From Mycobacterium sp. 1245805.9 (lineage in GTDB: Bacteria; Actinomycetota; Actinomycetes; Mycobacteriales; Mycobacteriaceae): a stretch of DNA of 62,414 nucleotides. Location of the stretch: the NCBI RefSeq assembly GCF_001672915.1, contig NZ_LZKR01000035.1, positions 1-62,414 on the forward strand. Direction: 5' to 3'. Shown here piece after piece: positions 5,928-17,441 of the stretch. A model generated the notes under the pieces. It saw only the letters and a list, made by a program, of their open reading frames with translations, made no database searches and was not told where the DNA came from. A program made the position numbers and the translations under genes. Each line of letters begins with the position of its first letter. The first letter of the stretch is position 1.

Positions 5928-8612
5928 CTAACGCTTCAGCCGGATCTTCCACCGCACGAAGCCGCCGTAGAACACCGACAGCGCGGCCAGCATCCCCATG
6001 TCAATCAGCCAGACCTTCGAGGTGTGCTCCCAGAACCGGTCCTGGGACAGCAGCGTGTCGGGCACCAGGTGGCGCAGGTCGACCGTCGACGCCGCCGCGG
6101 CGTAGCCCCAGCGCGCCGGCATCGCGAAGGACAGCTGGTCGAGCCCGAGCCGGCCGGTCACCGGGACCATCCCGCCGCACAGCACCAGCTGCGCCATCAC
6201 CGTGACCACGAACAGCGGCATGATCTGCTCGCTGGAGCGGACTAGCGACGAAATGGCCAGCCCGAGGATGGCCGAGGCGACGCAGGTCCCCGCCACGGTC
6301 AGGAATAGCTCGATGGTGGCCCCGGCGGTCGAATGGCCGAGCAGAACGGCGCCACGAGTGGGGGCGCTCTTGCCGATCACCACGATCGCGGTGACGATCG
6401 CCGACTGCAGGATCGCGAACCCGCAGAACACCGCCGTCTTCGCGAGCAGGTAGGCCGTCGTCGACAGCCCGACCGCCTGCTCGCGCTGGAAAATGGCGCG
6501 CTCGCCGACCAGGTCGCGGATCGTCAGCGCGGTGCCCATGAACGCCGCGGCCGGCAGCAACAGGGCCAGGATCTGCGCGGCTTCGTCGGGCGTCCCGGCG
6601 TTCGGCCCCGGCACCTGGAATCCGTGGTTGCCCGGCACCGTCAGCGACAGCGAACCCAGGATGAACGGCAACAGCGCCAGGAAGACGAAGTAGGCGCGGT
6701 CGGCGACGACGAGGCGGACCTGCCGGCGGGCGACCGTGGAAATCTGGCGCCGCACGCTGGTGTGGACCGGCTCGCCCAGGTCGCCGGGCTCGTCGGTCCG
6801 GGCCGGCAGCAGTTTCTGGGGCCGCTTCTGGGCCTCGGCCCGCTCCTGGAAGCGCCGGTTGGCCTCCTCGGGGTCGGCGCCCACCTTGGTGAAGATCTTG
6901 GCCCAGTTGGTGGTGCCCATCGCCTCGCCGATCTGGTCAGGCGGGCCAAAGTAGGCGGTCTTGCCGCCCGGGGCCACCAACAACAGCTGGTCGCAGATGT
7001 CCAGGTAGGACAGCATGTGCGTCACCACGATCACGACGCGGCCGGCGTCGGCCAGCTGGCGCAGCATCGTCATGACCTGGTGGTCCAGCGCCGGGTCGAG
7101 GCCCGACGTCGGCTCGTCGAGGATCAGCAGCGACGGCCCGGTGAGCAGCTCGAGCGCCACCGAGGCGCGTTTGCGCTGGCCGCCCGACAGCTTGTCGACG
7201 CGGGTGTCGGCGTGCTTGGTGAGGTCGAGCTCCTCGAGCACCTGGGCGACCACCTTGGCGCGGTCGGCCTTGCTGGTGTCGGGCGGCAGCCGCAGTTCGG
7301 CGGCGTAGCCCAGCGCCTGGTTGACCGTCAGCTGGCGGTGCACCACGTCGTCCTGGGGCACCATGCCGATCCTGCTGCGCAGCGACGCGTACTCGGCGTG
7401 GATGTCGTGGCCCTCGAAGGTCACCGAACCCGAGGTGGGGCTGGTGTAGCCGGCGATCAGCCGGGCCAGCGTGCTCTTGCCGGCGCCCGACCCGCCGATC
7501 ACGGCGGTCAGCGTCCCCGGGCGGGCGGTCAGCGAGATGTCGTCGAGCAGTTGCTTGCCGTTGTCGACGACGTAGCGGACGTTGCGCACCTCGAGGCCGC
7601 CGGTGCGCGCCGCGGCGGCGCCGCCCTCGACCAGCGTGCCGTCCCGGAACACCAGGTCGACGTTGCCGATGGTGACGACGTCGCCGTCGGTCAGGATCGC
7701 CGACCCGACCCGGGTGCCGTTGACGAAGGTGCCGTTGATGCTGTTGTCGCGGATCTCGGTCCCGAGCGGGGTGTGCAGCAGCGTGGCGTGGTGACGCGAG
7801 GCGAGGACGTCGTAGACGACGATGTCGCTCTCGGCGGCGCGGCCGATCGTCTTGGCGCCGGCCGTGCCCGCGGCCGCCGACAGGCGCGGCGAGAGCAACT
7901 TCACGAACCTCGTCGCCAGGTTGGAGACGTCAGCCGTCCTGGCGTCGATCACGGTCGACTGGGCGGGCGGTGGCGCCTCCGGCTGGAGCGCCGGTTCGGC
8001 GTTGACAGTGGTCACCTGGTCGGGTGGCGTCCTGTCGGGGGGCCTGGGCGGCGGCGCCTGCCGCGGCTGCGGGGGACGCGGTGGCCTCGGTGGTGTCGGC
8101 GGCCTTGGCGGCTGCCGGGGCGGGCCCTGGGACGGCATCGGGCGCGGCGGCGCGGGCTGCCTGGGCTGGCTCCCGGTCTGGCCGCGCCGGGGGACGGGCG
8201 GCGCGGTGGGGTTCGTCCGCTCCGGCAGCGCGGACCACGCCACGGTCGGCGGCCCGGAGTCCCGCGTCGGCCTGGCCGGCGGCGGTCCACTGGCGTGGCC
8301 GTGCTGCGGTCCGACCGCGAACGTCAGCCTGGGTCCCTGCGGGTTGCCGACGTTGATGCTCTGGCCGTCGTGGATGTCGATGACCGGCATCCGGTAGCCG
8401 TTGACGTAGGTGCCGTTCAGCGAGCCGTTGTCGATCGCCAGCCAGCGGCCCTGGTCGAACCGCACAATCAGGTGCGCGCGCGAGATCCGGGGGTCCGGAA
8501 TCCGCATGTCCGCGTTCGCGTCCCGCCCGACGACGACCTCGTGGCCGGCCGCGAACGAGCGTTGGGACCCGTCGTGCCGGATGGTCAGGACAGGCGGGGC
8601 GGGTCGAGTCAC
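5928..8612 (-). CDS. FHA-ABC transporter (Rv1747-like)
   Basis: A roughly 894-residue exporter half: FHA domain 1 near the N-terminus (GRDANADMRI, ISRAHLIVRF, NGSLNGTYVNG), a long Pro/Arg-rich linker, FHA domain 2 (GRAAESDIVV, SRHHATL, NSINGTFVNG), an ABC ATPase with Walker A GGSGAGKS, signature LSGGQRKR and Walker B LLILDEP, then about six membrane helices. M. tuberculosis Rv1747 has the same order, is phosphorylated by PknF and is linked to cell-wall lipid export. GTG 8612 (VTRPAPPVLTIRHDG) aligns with the FHA start; the frame is open upstream. A Ser/Thr kinase gene lies directly divergent, consistent with FHA phosphothreonine binding. Confidence 0.93.
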   Translation of the reverse strand: MTRPAPPVLTIRHDGSQRSFAAGHEVVVGRDANADMRIPDPRISRAHLIVRFDQGRWLAIDNGSLNGTYVNGYRMPVIDIHDGQSINVGNPQGPRLTFAVGPQHGHASGPPPARPTRDSGPPTVAWSALPERTNPTAPPVPRRGQTGSQPRQPAPPRPMPSQGPPRQPPRPPTPPRPPRPPQPRQAPPPRPPDRTPPDQVTTVNAEPALQPEAPPPAQSTVIDARTADVSNLATRFVKLLSPRLSAAAGTAGAKTIGRAAESDIVVYDVLASRHHATLLHTPLGTEIRDNSINGTFVNGTRVGSAILTDGDVVTIGNVDLVFRDGTLVEGGAAAARTGGLEVRNVRYVVDNGKQLLDDISLTARPGTLTAVIGGSGAGKSTLARLIAGYTSPTSGSVTFEGHDIHAEYASLRSRIGMVPQDDVVHRQLTVNQALGYAAELRLPPDTSKADRAKVVAQVLEELDLTKHADTRVDKLSGGQRKRASVALELLTGPSLLILDEPTSGLDPALDHQVMTMLRQLADAGRVVIVVTHMLSYLDICDQLLLVAPGGKTAYFGPPDQIGEAMGTTNWAKIFTKVGADPEEANRRFQERAEAQKRPQKLLPARTDEPGDLGEPVHTSVRRQISTVARRQVRLVVADRAYFVFLALLPFILGSLSLTVPGNHGFQVPGPNAGTPDEAAQILALLLPAAAFMGTALTIRDLVGERAIFQREQAVGLSTTAYLLAKTAVFCGFAILQSAIVTAIVVIGKSAPTRGAVLLGHSTAGATIELFLTVAGTCVASAILGLAISSLVRSSEQIMPLFVVTVMAQLVLCGGMVPVTGRLGLDQLSFAMPARWGYAAAASTVDLRHLVPDTLLSQDRFWEHTSKVWLIDMGMLAALSVFYGGFVRWKIRLKR

Positions 8613-8788
8613 TACACAAGTATCGGTCCGCGGTTTGAGTGCTCCCCATGGGACTCGCCTGTGATTTGGCTTTGTTTCGATTTGGCCACTCATAGCTCGC
8701 TCATAGCCTCCTGAGACCCGTCGCCAACCGAGATCCGGCATCATTCGGACGTGCGGGGAGTGAAAGCACAGAAACGAGGGGGCAACGA
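8613..8788. promoter_or_regulatory. Divergent promoter region, FHA-ABC transporter / kinase
   Basis: These 176 bases separate the divergent transporter and kinase genes and must hold both promoters if the TTG at 8789 is the kinase start. They are locally AT-richer (TTTGGCTTTGTTTCGATTTG around 8668). No convincing -35/-10 pair could be fixed by eye. Confidence 0.5.
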
Positions 8789-10861
8789 TTGACGGACGAA
8801 CACAGGGGCACGACCCGGCGCATCGACGCCGGACGACGGCTGCTGAGTAACCCGCGCCTGGCGCGTGAGGCCCTGCGCGCGGGCTTCAATTCGGGTCCCT
8901 CGGCGACCGTCGCGCACCTGTTTCGTCGCATCCCGCCGGTCAACTCGACCCCGAACGCCGAGCCCCCGGCCTTGGAGGCGGCTGTTGTGTCCCGCCCCGA
9001 GGCCAGCGCCTCCCGCCTCGCGCTGAGCAGCGGTGCGGCGTTCGCCGGCTACACGATCCTGCGGCAGCTCGGCGCCGGCGGCATGGCCGAGGTCTACCTG
9101 GCGCTGCATCCCCGGCTGCCGCGCCGCGACGTGATCAAGGTGCTCGCCGAGGCGGTCACCGCCGATCCCGAGTTCCGCGAGCGGTTCAACCGCGAGGCCG
9201 ACCTGGCGGCGACTCTCTGGCACCCGCACATCGTCGGCGTCCACGACCGCGGCGAATTCGACGGCCAGCTCTGGATTTCCATGGACTACGTCGAGGGCAC
9301 CGACGCCGCCCGGCTGGTCAAGGAGCGCTACCCGGACGGGATGCCCATCGACGAGGTGTGCGCGATCGTGCAGGCGGTCGCGGGGGCGCTGGACTACGCC
9401 CACGATCGCGGCCTTTTGCACCGCGACGTCAAGCCCGCCAACATCCTGCTCACCCATCCCGAGGACGGGGAACGCCGAATCCTGTTGGCGGACTTCGGTG
9501 TAGCGCGTCACCTCGCCAACATCAGCGGCATCACCGAGACCAACGTCGCGGTGGGGACCGTGGCCTACGCCGCCCCCGAGCAGCTGACCGGTTCCAACAT
9601 CGACGGCCGCGCGGACCAATACGCGTTGGCGGCCACGGCATTTCATCTGCTCACCGGCGCGCCGCCCTTCCAGCACTCTAACCCGGTCGCGGTGATCAGC
9701 CAGCACCTGCACGAGGATCCGCCGCGGCTCAGCGATTACCGCCCCGATTTGGCCTACCTCGACGACGTGTTCCTCACGGCCCTGGCCAAACGCCCCGAGG
9801 ACAGGTTCGAGCGGTGCCGCGCGTTCGCCGCCGCCGTCGGCGAGCGGATCGACGCCGCCGCGGAGGACGCTTCGGCCGATGGCGCCGCGATCACACCACG
9901 GCGCGGGGTGATGGCCCTTGTGCGCCACCGGTTCTCGTCGCGGGCCCGGTGGGCGACCGCGCTGGTGTGCGCGGTGCTGATCGCCATCGCGGCGACCTGG
10001 TCGACGCTGTACTCGTTCCAGCCGCAGAGCCCGACGCCCAACGTCCCCGCACTCGCGTCGCGACCGTCCGTGCCGGAGCCCAGCGCGGCGCCCGCGCGAC
10101 CCGGGGGACCGGTGCTCAACGGCACCTACAAGCTGACCTACGACCGCAGCAAGCAGACCACCAACGGCATCCCGATCCGCCACGACGGCCCGGTCGCCAG
10201 CTGGTGGGCATTCCGCTCGGTGTGCACCGCCAACGGGTGCGCGGCGACCGGAACCCAGCTCGACGACACCAACCACCAGGTGGCCAGCACGGTTGACGGC
10301 GGCCACACCTACTCGCTGCGGTTCATCGGTGGCTATTGGCAGGGCGGGTTCCAGCAGGAGCGGGCCGGCTGCACCGAGCCCAACGGGCAGGTCAGGGCCA
10401 CCCAACAGGAAAGCGTCGCCGGGTCGCTGGCGCCGCAGGCCGACGGCACGCTGCGCGGCACCGTGACACAAACCGCCCTGTCCGACGAGTGCGGCGCGCA
10501 GGGAGCGGTGGTGCGGGTTCCGGTGGTAGCCACCCGCGTCGGCGACGCCCCGCCGTCCGTGCCGGTCGCCGATCCCGCGCAGGTGATCAGCGCGTCGACC
10601 ACGCCGCCCCACCCGGGCGCGCCGGTCCTGGGCGGGTCGTGCAGCGACGTCGACAAGCTCGCCTACGACCCGACCAACAGCGAGCAGGTCGTCTGCGAGG
10701 GCAACACGTGGGCCAAGGCGCCGATCACAATGGGCGTGCACGCCACCGGCAGCTCCTGCAACCGTCCGAACACCTCGGTGTTCGCGATGTCCACCTCGAG
10801 CGACGGCTACCTGCTGCAGTGTGACCCGGTCACGCGGACCTGGACGCGCCCCGGGGCCTAG
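8789..10861 (+). CDS. Membrane Ser/Thr protein kinase (PknF/PknJ type)
   Basis: Transmembrane Hanks-type kinase, 690 residues from TTG 8789 (GAGGGGG upstream) or 624 from GTG 8987 (GGAGG 8 bases upstream), which may be better because residues 1-66 look unlike any domain. Kinase domain: glycine loop [11 protein letters not shown], Lys in [21 protein letters not shown], activation loop Thr in [16 protein letters not shown]. One helix ([18 protein letters not shown], about residue 390) leads to an extracellular part of about 275 residues with paired cysteines. The domain resembles PknF and PknJ. Its neighbour, the divergent FHA-ABC transporter, is the likely substrate by analogy with PknF-Rv1747. 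Confidence 0.92.
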   Translation: MTDEHRGTTRRIDAGRRLLSNPRLAREALRAGFNSGPSATVAHLFRRIPPVNSTPNAEPPALEAAVVSRPEASASRLALSSGAAFAGYTILRQLGAGGMAEVYLALHPRLPRRDVIKVLAEAVTADPEFRERFNREADLAATLWHPHIVGVHDRGEFDGQLWISMDYVEGTDAARLVKERYPDGMPIDEVCAIVQAVAGALDYAHDRGLLHRDVKPANILLTHPEDGERRILLADFGVARHLANISGITETNVAVGTVAYAAPEQLTGSNIDGRADQYALAATAFHLLTGAPPFQHSNPVAVISQHLHEDPPRLSDYRPDLAYLDDVFLTALAKRPEDRFERCRAFAAAVGERIDAAAEDASADGAAITPRRGVMALVRHRFSSRARWATALVCAVLIAIAATWSTLYSFQPQSPTPNVPALASRPSVPEPSAAPARPGGPVLNGTYKLTYDRSKQTTNGIPIRHDGPVASWWAFRSVCTANGCAATGTQLDDTNHQVASTVDGGHTYSLRFIGGYWQGGFQQERAGCTEPNGQVRATQQESVAGSLAPQADGTLRGTVTQTALSDECGAQGAVVRVPVVATRVGDAPPSVPVADPAQVISASTTPPHPGAPVLGGSCSDVDKLAYDPTNSEQVVCEGNTWAKAPITMGVHATGSSCNRPNTSVFAMSTSSDGYLLQCDPVTRTWTRPGA

Positions 10862-10895
10862 TTTCTCTGGCCGCTCTGGCCGCGCCCCTTAGCCG

Positions 10896-10953
10896 CGAGC
10901 GTGCGTGTCTGTCCGCCGACACGCCGCGTCGCGTGGCATTCTGCGCACGCTCG
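10896..10953. terminator. Long-loop hairpin downstream of the kinase gene
   Basis: CGAGCGTGCG at 10896-10905 pairs perfectly with CGCACGCTCG at 10944-10953. The 38-base loop contains further GTGTC/GACAC complementarity. It lies 34 bases after the kinase stop and may end its transcript; no T-run follows. Confidence 0.5.
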
Positions 10954-11004
10954 TGTGGTCGTGACTGACTTTCGTGGCCCGCGAGTCCTAATAAACTTCC
11001 ACGT

Positions 11005-11275
11005 ATGCGTGTGGACGTCGCTGATGTGCAGGCGATGGCGGGTCGATGGGGCGCGTCGGTCGGTGAGCGACACGGCCGCTCCGCCGAGGCTCGGCTTGTC
11101 GTGTCAGGCCAGCGCCGCAGCGGTGGCTGGCGCTCATGCGGAGGTCACCGCGTTCACGGCGGCACTGGCCGCGCGCGTGGGTGCCCACGCGACTCGCGTG
11201 TCTGAGGCTGACACGCGATATGTCGCCAACGAGGCTGACGCTGCCAACGAGATGTCCGCGGTGATCGGCGGGTAG
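11005..11275 (+). pseudogene. WXG100-like small protein, apparent frameshift
   Basis: ATG 11005 opens MRVDVADVQAMAGRWGASVGE, then leaves frame. The frame one base later continues SDTAAPPRLGLSCQASAAA through VTAFTAALAARVGAHA to ...ANEMSAVIGG and stops at 11273-11275. Joined at about 11063-11067, the two halves make a helical protein of about 89 residues of the WXG100-like type that precedes ESX-secreted toxins in mycobacteria. A GTG at 11063 could restart the second half, so the locus may be a pseudogene, a sequencing error or a short restart product. The stop lies 3 bases before the ATG of the toxin-like gene. Confidence 0.62.
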
Positions 11276-11278
11276 CGA

Positions 11279-12520
11279 ATGTCGGGGGTCGCGGGGTTTC
11301 CCGACCTTTCGGGGCTGTTGACCTGGCCCACCGAACATCTCACGGCCGCGGCCGACCACTGGGAGGCCGTCGGTGCGCGCAGCTATGGGGTAGCCAACCA
11401 GGTGTGGCGGGACGCGCTTGCCGTCGATTGGCAAGGTGACGGCGCCGACGCGCTGCGCATGGCGACCCACGCTGACATGCTGACGACCAGCGGGGCAGCC
11501 GACCAACTGCAAGCGGCGGCCAAGGTGGCCCGCAGCGGAGCCGCCGATCTTTTTGCGGCCCGCTCGCGGCTGCGCCACGCGATCGAAGACGCCAATGCCG
11601 CCGGATTCGATGTGCGCGAAGACATATCGGTCACCGACCGCTCCACTGGCGGTACGCCCGCGTTGCGGGCCGCCCGGGAAGCCCAGGCGCAAACCTTCGC
11701 CGCCGATATCCGGCAGCGCGCAGCGCACTTACTCGCGCTCGATCAACAGGTGGCGGCGAAAGTCACCGCGGCCGTAGCCGGTGTTCGTGACACCTTTCCG
11801 CGAGATCGTGGTACTTCGCTGGACCCCAAGGCCCAAGCCGTCGACAACCACACGTTCAAACAAGACCCGCCGTCGCCGGGTCCTCCTGGCGACCCGTTTA
11901 AGGGGTGGAGCGAAGAGCAAAAGCAGCAAGTGGCCATCGAGATCGCGCACGGTCACGCACTCGACAAGCATGCCGAGGACTTTCCGAAGGGGTGGTCCGA
12001 GCGAGACCTGGCCCGCTGGATCTACGACTCGATGAATGACCCCAATACTCGTTTCGGTACCGATGTGGACTCTGGCGCGTTGACGTTGCTGCGCGACGGC
12101 AAAATTATTCAAATCAATCCAAAGGGCCGGGACTATGGCACTACTTACGCGCCTCAGCCGCGTCCTGGAAGTACCTGGCGAACCCCGCAGGATTATTTTG
12201 AGCAGCGCACGCGGCCATTCGAGCCTCTGCCCCCTCCTGCGCCGGGACGGCTCCCGCCCGTCGCTCCGGGCGAGATGGCGCCCCCTGCATCCGCACCACA
12301 ATCCCCATCGGCACCGCGGGCGGCAGCCCCACCGCCCGTGGAAGCACAGCCAGCGCCCAAACCGGCACCTTCGGCCCCGGGTGGGAGGGGACCGGTCGTT
12401 GTTGGCGGACCGGGGGCCACGCCCTTCGGTCCCACGCTGGTGCCGCCTCCGCACACGGGCCATCACCAGCCGCCAGTGCTCGGTGACATGGACCCTGACC
12501 CATGGGACCACGGTGAATGA
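11279..12520 (+). CDS. WXG-type polymorphic toxin with putative BECR/EndoU-like nuclease domain
   Basis: A 413-residue protein. Residues 1-190 are helical with a WXG-like turn (WQG at 51-53), as in ESX substrates. Residues 210-310 hold HGHALDKHAEDFP (His226, Lys230, His231), FGTDVDSGALTLLRDGKII and NPKGRDYGTTY followed by YFEQ. This His-xxx-Lys-His ... Gly-Thr pattern is characteristic of secreted RNase toxins of the barnase-EndoU-ColicinE5-RelE (BECR) class. A Pro-rich tail (310-413) follows, which is unusual because toxin domains normally end the protein. The gene follows the WXG-like ORF by 3 bases. Toxicity and secretion route are inference. Confidence 0.66.
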   Translation: MSGVAGFPDLSGLLTWPTEHLTAAADHWEAVGARSYGVANQVWRDALAVDWQGDGADALRMATHADMLTTSGAADQLQAAAKVARSGAADLFAARSRLRHAIEDANAAGFDVREDISVTDRSTGGTPALRAAREAQAQTFAADIRQRAAHLLALDQQVAAKVTAAVAGVRDTFPRDRGTSLDPKAQAVDNHTFKQDPPSPGPPGDPFKGWSEEQKQQVAIEIAHGHALDKHAEDFPKGWSERDLARWIYDSMNDPNTRFGTDVDSGALTLLRDGKIIQINPKGRDYGTTYAPQPRPGSTWRTPQDYFEQRTRPFEPLPPPAPGRLPPVAPGEMAPPASAPQSPSAPRAAAPPPVEAQPAPKPAPSAPGGRGPVVVGGPGATPFGPTLVPPPHTGHHQPPVLGDMDPDPWDHGE

Positions 12521-12641
12521 TCTCGATCAGGTGGAAATCGGATTGACTATCGGAGCCGGCCGATCGGGCTGCTTCCCGCGAGTCACCTGTGCGTCATCGC
12601 CACGCCGTCCGGTCCGTGGCCCCGCTAAACGCGGCCTTTAG
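12513..12641 (+). CDS. Short ORF overlapping the toxin stop, possible truncated immunity gene
   Basis: GTG 12513 overlaps the toxin's GAA-TGA end in the coupling arrangement usual for toxin-immunity pairs. It encodes only 42 residues, starting VNDLDQVEIGLTIGAGRSG, before a TAG. The N-terminus could belong to an immunity protein cut short by rearrangement, but the ORF may equally be chance. Confidence 0.3.
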   Translation: MNDLDQVEIGLTIGAGRSGCFPRVTCASSPRRPVRGPAKRGL

Positions 12642-13054
12642 TCGACTTGCCCTTGAGTATCGTTTCGGCCGCCCTTTGGGAACAACAGCTTGGCGCGGCG
12701 GTAGCCGCCGATTTTGCGCTGCAAACCGCGAAGCAAAGCCAGGGCCTCGACGTCGGAGAAGCTCGTGACCGAGTCAAAGTCCAAACCCGATCCGACCAGG
12801 TCGCTGGCCCAAGTGACTTCAGTCAAGAACAGCACTCGCGCCCAATCCAGATCGGTCAGTGCCTCGTGGTCGGTGACGGCATGCTCAAGACGTAGGGTCA
12901 GCGCCCCGAATTCCTCCCAAGTTGGCAACCCGAGCACCTGAAACGGAAACGGTTGTCCAGCCGCCGACGACTCCCACTGGCGCAGGGTCTGTCGAATGAA
13001 ATTGCGTTCATCATCGGTCAGTTCGACTACCACCAAGCCCGAAGAACTTGTCAT
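12638..13054 (-). CDS. Conserved hypothetical protein (position of Rv1632c)
   Basis: A 138-residue acidic, probably soluble protein: [35 protein letters not shown], then [19 protein letters not shown] and [19 protein letters not shown] 13054 was chosen as the last start outside uvrB's antisense; the frame itself is open far into uvrB. It is divergent from uvrB, as Rv1632c is in M. tuberculosis, and converges with the toxin-like gene. Because it sits directly behind that toxin it could instead be the immunity protein, although immunity genes normally run in the toxin's direction. No function can be assigned. Confidence 0.72.
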   Translation of the reverse strand: MTSSSGLVVVELTDDERNFIRQTLRQWESSAAGQPFPFQVLGLPTWEEFGALTLRLEHAVTDHEALTDLDWARVLFLTEVTWASDLVGSGLDFDSVTSFSDVEALALLRGLQRKIGGYRRAKLLFPKGGRNDTQGQVD

Positions 13055-13085
13055 CGCAACGATCTTAAGACCAGCATTGACACGC

Positions 13086-13108
13086 TTGTCGGTGGCCGCC
13101 TCTACCCT
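13086..13108 (+). promoter_or_regulatory. PafBC / RecA-independent DNA-damage promoter of uvrB
   Basis: TTGTCGGTG (13086-13094), 8 bases, then TACCCT (13103-13108) is an exact match to the mycobacterial RecA-NDp consensus TTGTCRGTG-N8-TANNNT recognised with PafBC. The -10 ends 6 bases before the uvrB ATG at 13115, so the transcript should start at or next to the A of ATG and be leaderless. Confidence 0.88.
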
Positions 13109-13114
13109 GGTGCC

Positions 13115-15279
<2,165 letters not shown>

Positions 15280-15283
<4 letters not shown>

Positions 15284-16680
15284 CGCACACCGACGCCGTC
15301 ACCGGCAGCTGGCGCGAGCTGCTGGGCGCCAAGTACCTGGGAACCTCGGTCGTGCTGGCCGGTGGCGTCGCGCTGTACGCGACCAACGAGTTCCTGACGA
15401 TCAGCCTGCTGCCGAACACCGTCGCCGAGATCGGCGGCAGCCGCCTTTACGCCTGGGTGACCACGCTGTACCTGGTCGGGTCGGTGGTCGCGGCGACCAT
15501 GGTCAATCCGATGCTGGCGCGCATCGGCGCGCGCTCGTCATTCCTGTTGGGGCTGGCCGTGTTCGGTGTCTCGAGCCTGGCGTGCGGGGCGGCCCCCAAC
15601 ATGGAGGTGCTGATCGCGGCGCGCGCCCTGCAGGGCGTCGCCGGCGGCCTGCTGGCCGGCCTCGGCTACGCGGTCATCAACGCGGCGCTGCCCCGCTCGC
15701 TGTGGACCCGGGCCTCGGCGCTGGTGTCGGCGATGTGGGGGGTCGCGACGGTGGTTGGGCCCGCGACGGGCGGCCTGTTCGCCCAGTTCGGTTTGTGGCG
15801 GTGGGCTTTCGTCGCGATGACCGTTCTGACGGCGCTGATGGCCACGCTGGTGCCGATCGCGCTGCCCGCCGGCCGCGCCGGGCAGAGCGCCGACGCACTG
15901 CGGCTGCGGGTTCCGGTGTGGTCGCTGGTGCTCATCGGTGCGGCCGCCCTGGCGGTCAGCGTCGCCCAGATCCCGCACAACGTCGTCGCGACGGCCGGGC
16001 TGCTCGCCGCCGCCGTGGTGCTGGTCGGTCTGTTCGCGGTCGTCGACTGGCGGATGCACGCGGCGGTGTTGCCGCCCAGCGTGTTTGGGCCCGGACCGCT
16101 GAAGTGGATCTACCTGGCGATGGGCCTGCTGATGATCGGGGCGATGGTGGACACCTACGTGCCGCTGTTCGGTCAGCGGTTGGCCCACCTGTCGCCGCTC
16201 GCGGCCGGATTCCTGGGCGCCGCGCTGGCGGTCGGCTGGACGGTTTCCGAGATCCTCAGCGCGTCGCTGGAGAGCCCGCGGGCGATCGGGCGGGTGATCG
16301 TGGCGGCGCCGGTGGTGGTGGCGTCGGGCCTGGCGCTGGGTGCGCTCACCCAGCGCGACAACGCGCCGGCCGGGACCGTCGCGGCCTGGACGCTGGGGTT
16401 GCTGGTCGCGGGGATCGGGATCGGGATGGCCTGGCCCCATTTGTCCGTGCGCGCAATGGAATCCGTCGACGACCCGGCCGAAGGCGTCGCGGCGGCCGCG
16501 GCGATCAACACCGTGCAGCTCATCTCGGGGGCGTTCGGGGCCGGGGTGGCCGGCGTCGTCGTCAACACGGCTCAGGGCGGCGGCGACGCCACCGCTGCCC
16601 GCTGGTTGTTCGCCGTGTTCACAGCGTTGACGGGCGCGGGTGTTGTGGCTTCGTACCGCGCGGTGCGCGGCAACCGCTGA
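15280..16680 (+). CDS. MFS transporter (Rv1634-like)
   Basis: A 466-residue integral membrane protein with about 14 hydrophobic segments and the drug:H+ antiporter layout, e.g. [20 protein letters not shown] with the loop between helices 2 and 3, and [15 protein letters not shown]. tuberculosis Rv1634 occupies the same place after uvrB. The GTG start overlaps the uvrB stop (GTGA), so the two are probably cotranscribed and translationally coupled, which would put this exporter under the uvrB damage promoter. Substrate unknown; Rv1634 has been annotated as a drug efflux protein. Confidence 0.92.
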
Positions 16681-16682
16681 GC

Positions 16683-17411
16683 TCAGTCGGGCTCTTCGCC
16701 GCCGCGGAGGATGGCAACCACCCCGTCGACGTCGGCGAAAACCTCCGAGGCGCTGCCCATCTTGGCGCCCGACAGGGTCATCGTCACCCTGACCTCGCCG
16801 TCGTCGATGTCGTGGGCGTCGGCGTCGAGCTCGGTGAGCTGCCACTCGCGCTGCCCGCAGATCCGCAGCAGCTCCCGCAGCACGCCGCGGCCGTTTTCGT
16901 AGATGATGGTCAGCCGGCGGGTCCCCCGCAGCCGGGCCGTGAGCTGACGCTCGACCGCGCTGAACGCCAGCGCGCTGACGAAATGCAGGGCCACGACCGC
17001 GATGGCCAGCAGCAGCAACCCGGCGCCGACCGCCATGCCGATCGCGGCCGATTCCCACACCGCCGCCGCCGTCGTGAGCCCGTGCACCGCGCCGCGCCGC
17101 GTGATGATGATGCCGGCGCCCAAAAAGCCTACGCCCGAAACGATTTGGGCCGCGACGCGGGACGGGTCGAGCGAGACGGTCCCTGCGTGCACGATGTCGA
17201 AGAAGCCGAATTTGCTGACCAGCATGATCAACGCCGACGACGTGCCGACGATGGTCTGGGTCCGCAGGCCCGCGCTCTTGCCCTGCACCGTGCGTTCCAG
17301 TCCGATGAGCGCCGTCAGGCCGAAGGCGGCCAACAGCTCGATGACGTGGCGCGCGCCCTGCACGTCGCCGCCGAGCAGCGGGTTGGCCAGCAGGATCTGC
17401 ATCTCCGTCAA
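16683..17411 (-). CDS. MgtC/SapB family membrane protein
   Basis: A 242-residue protein with the MgtC signature: LTALIGLERTVQGKSAGLRT, then VSGVGFLGAGIIITRRGAVHG and LTTAAAVWESAAIGMAVG, covering four to five membrane helices, followed by an ACT-like cytoplasmic C-terminus of about 85 residues. MgtC proteins are linked to growth in low Mg2+ and inside macrophages, and act on the F1Fo ATPase. TTG 17411 or ATG 17402 can start it. It lies tail-to-tail with the MFS gene, only 2 bases apart, and is not in this place in M. tuberculosis, where MgtC is Rv1811. Confidence 0.9.
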   Translation of the reverse strand: MTEMQILLANPLLGGDVQGARHVIELLAAFGLTALIGLERTVQGKSAGLRTQTIVGTSSALIMLVSKFGFFDIVHAGTVSLDPSRVAAQIVSGVGFLGAGIIITRRGAVHGLTTAAAVWESAAIGMAVGAGLLLLAIAVVALHFVSALAFSAVERQLTARLRGTRRLTIIYENGRGVLRELLRICGQREWQLTELDADAHDIDDGEVRVTMTLSGAKMGSASEVFADVDGVVAILRGGEEPD

Positions 17412-17441
17412 CTACCCACGGATGGCGCTTCTACGCGCTCG

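Noticed and set aside
6333..8714. 793-codon plus-strand frame antisense to the FHA-ABC gene
   Set aside because: Low-complexity shadow of the transporter gene.
8789..10861. Calling the kinase pknF by adjacency to the Rv1747-like gene
   Set aside because: Orientation and length differ from M. tuberculosis pknF (476 residues), and PknJ-like features are equally strong, so no symbol was given.
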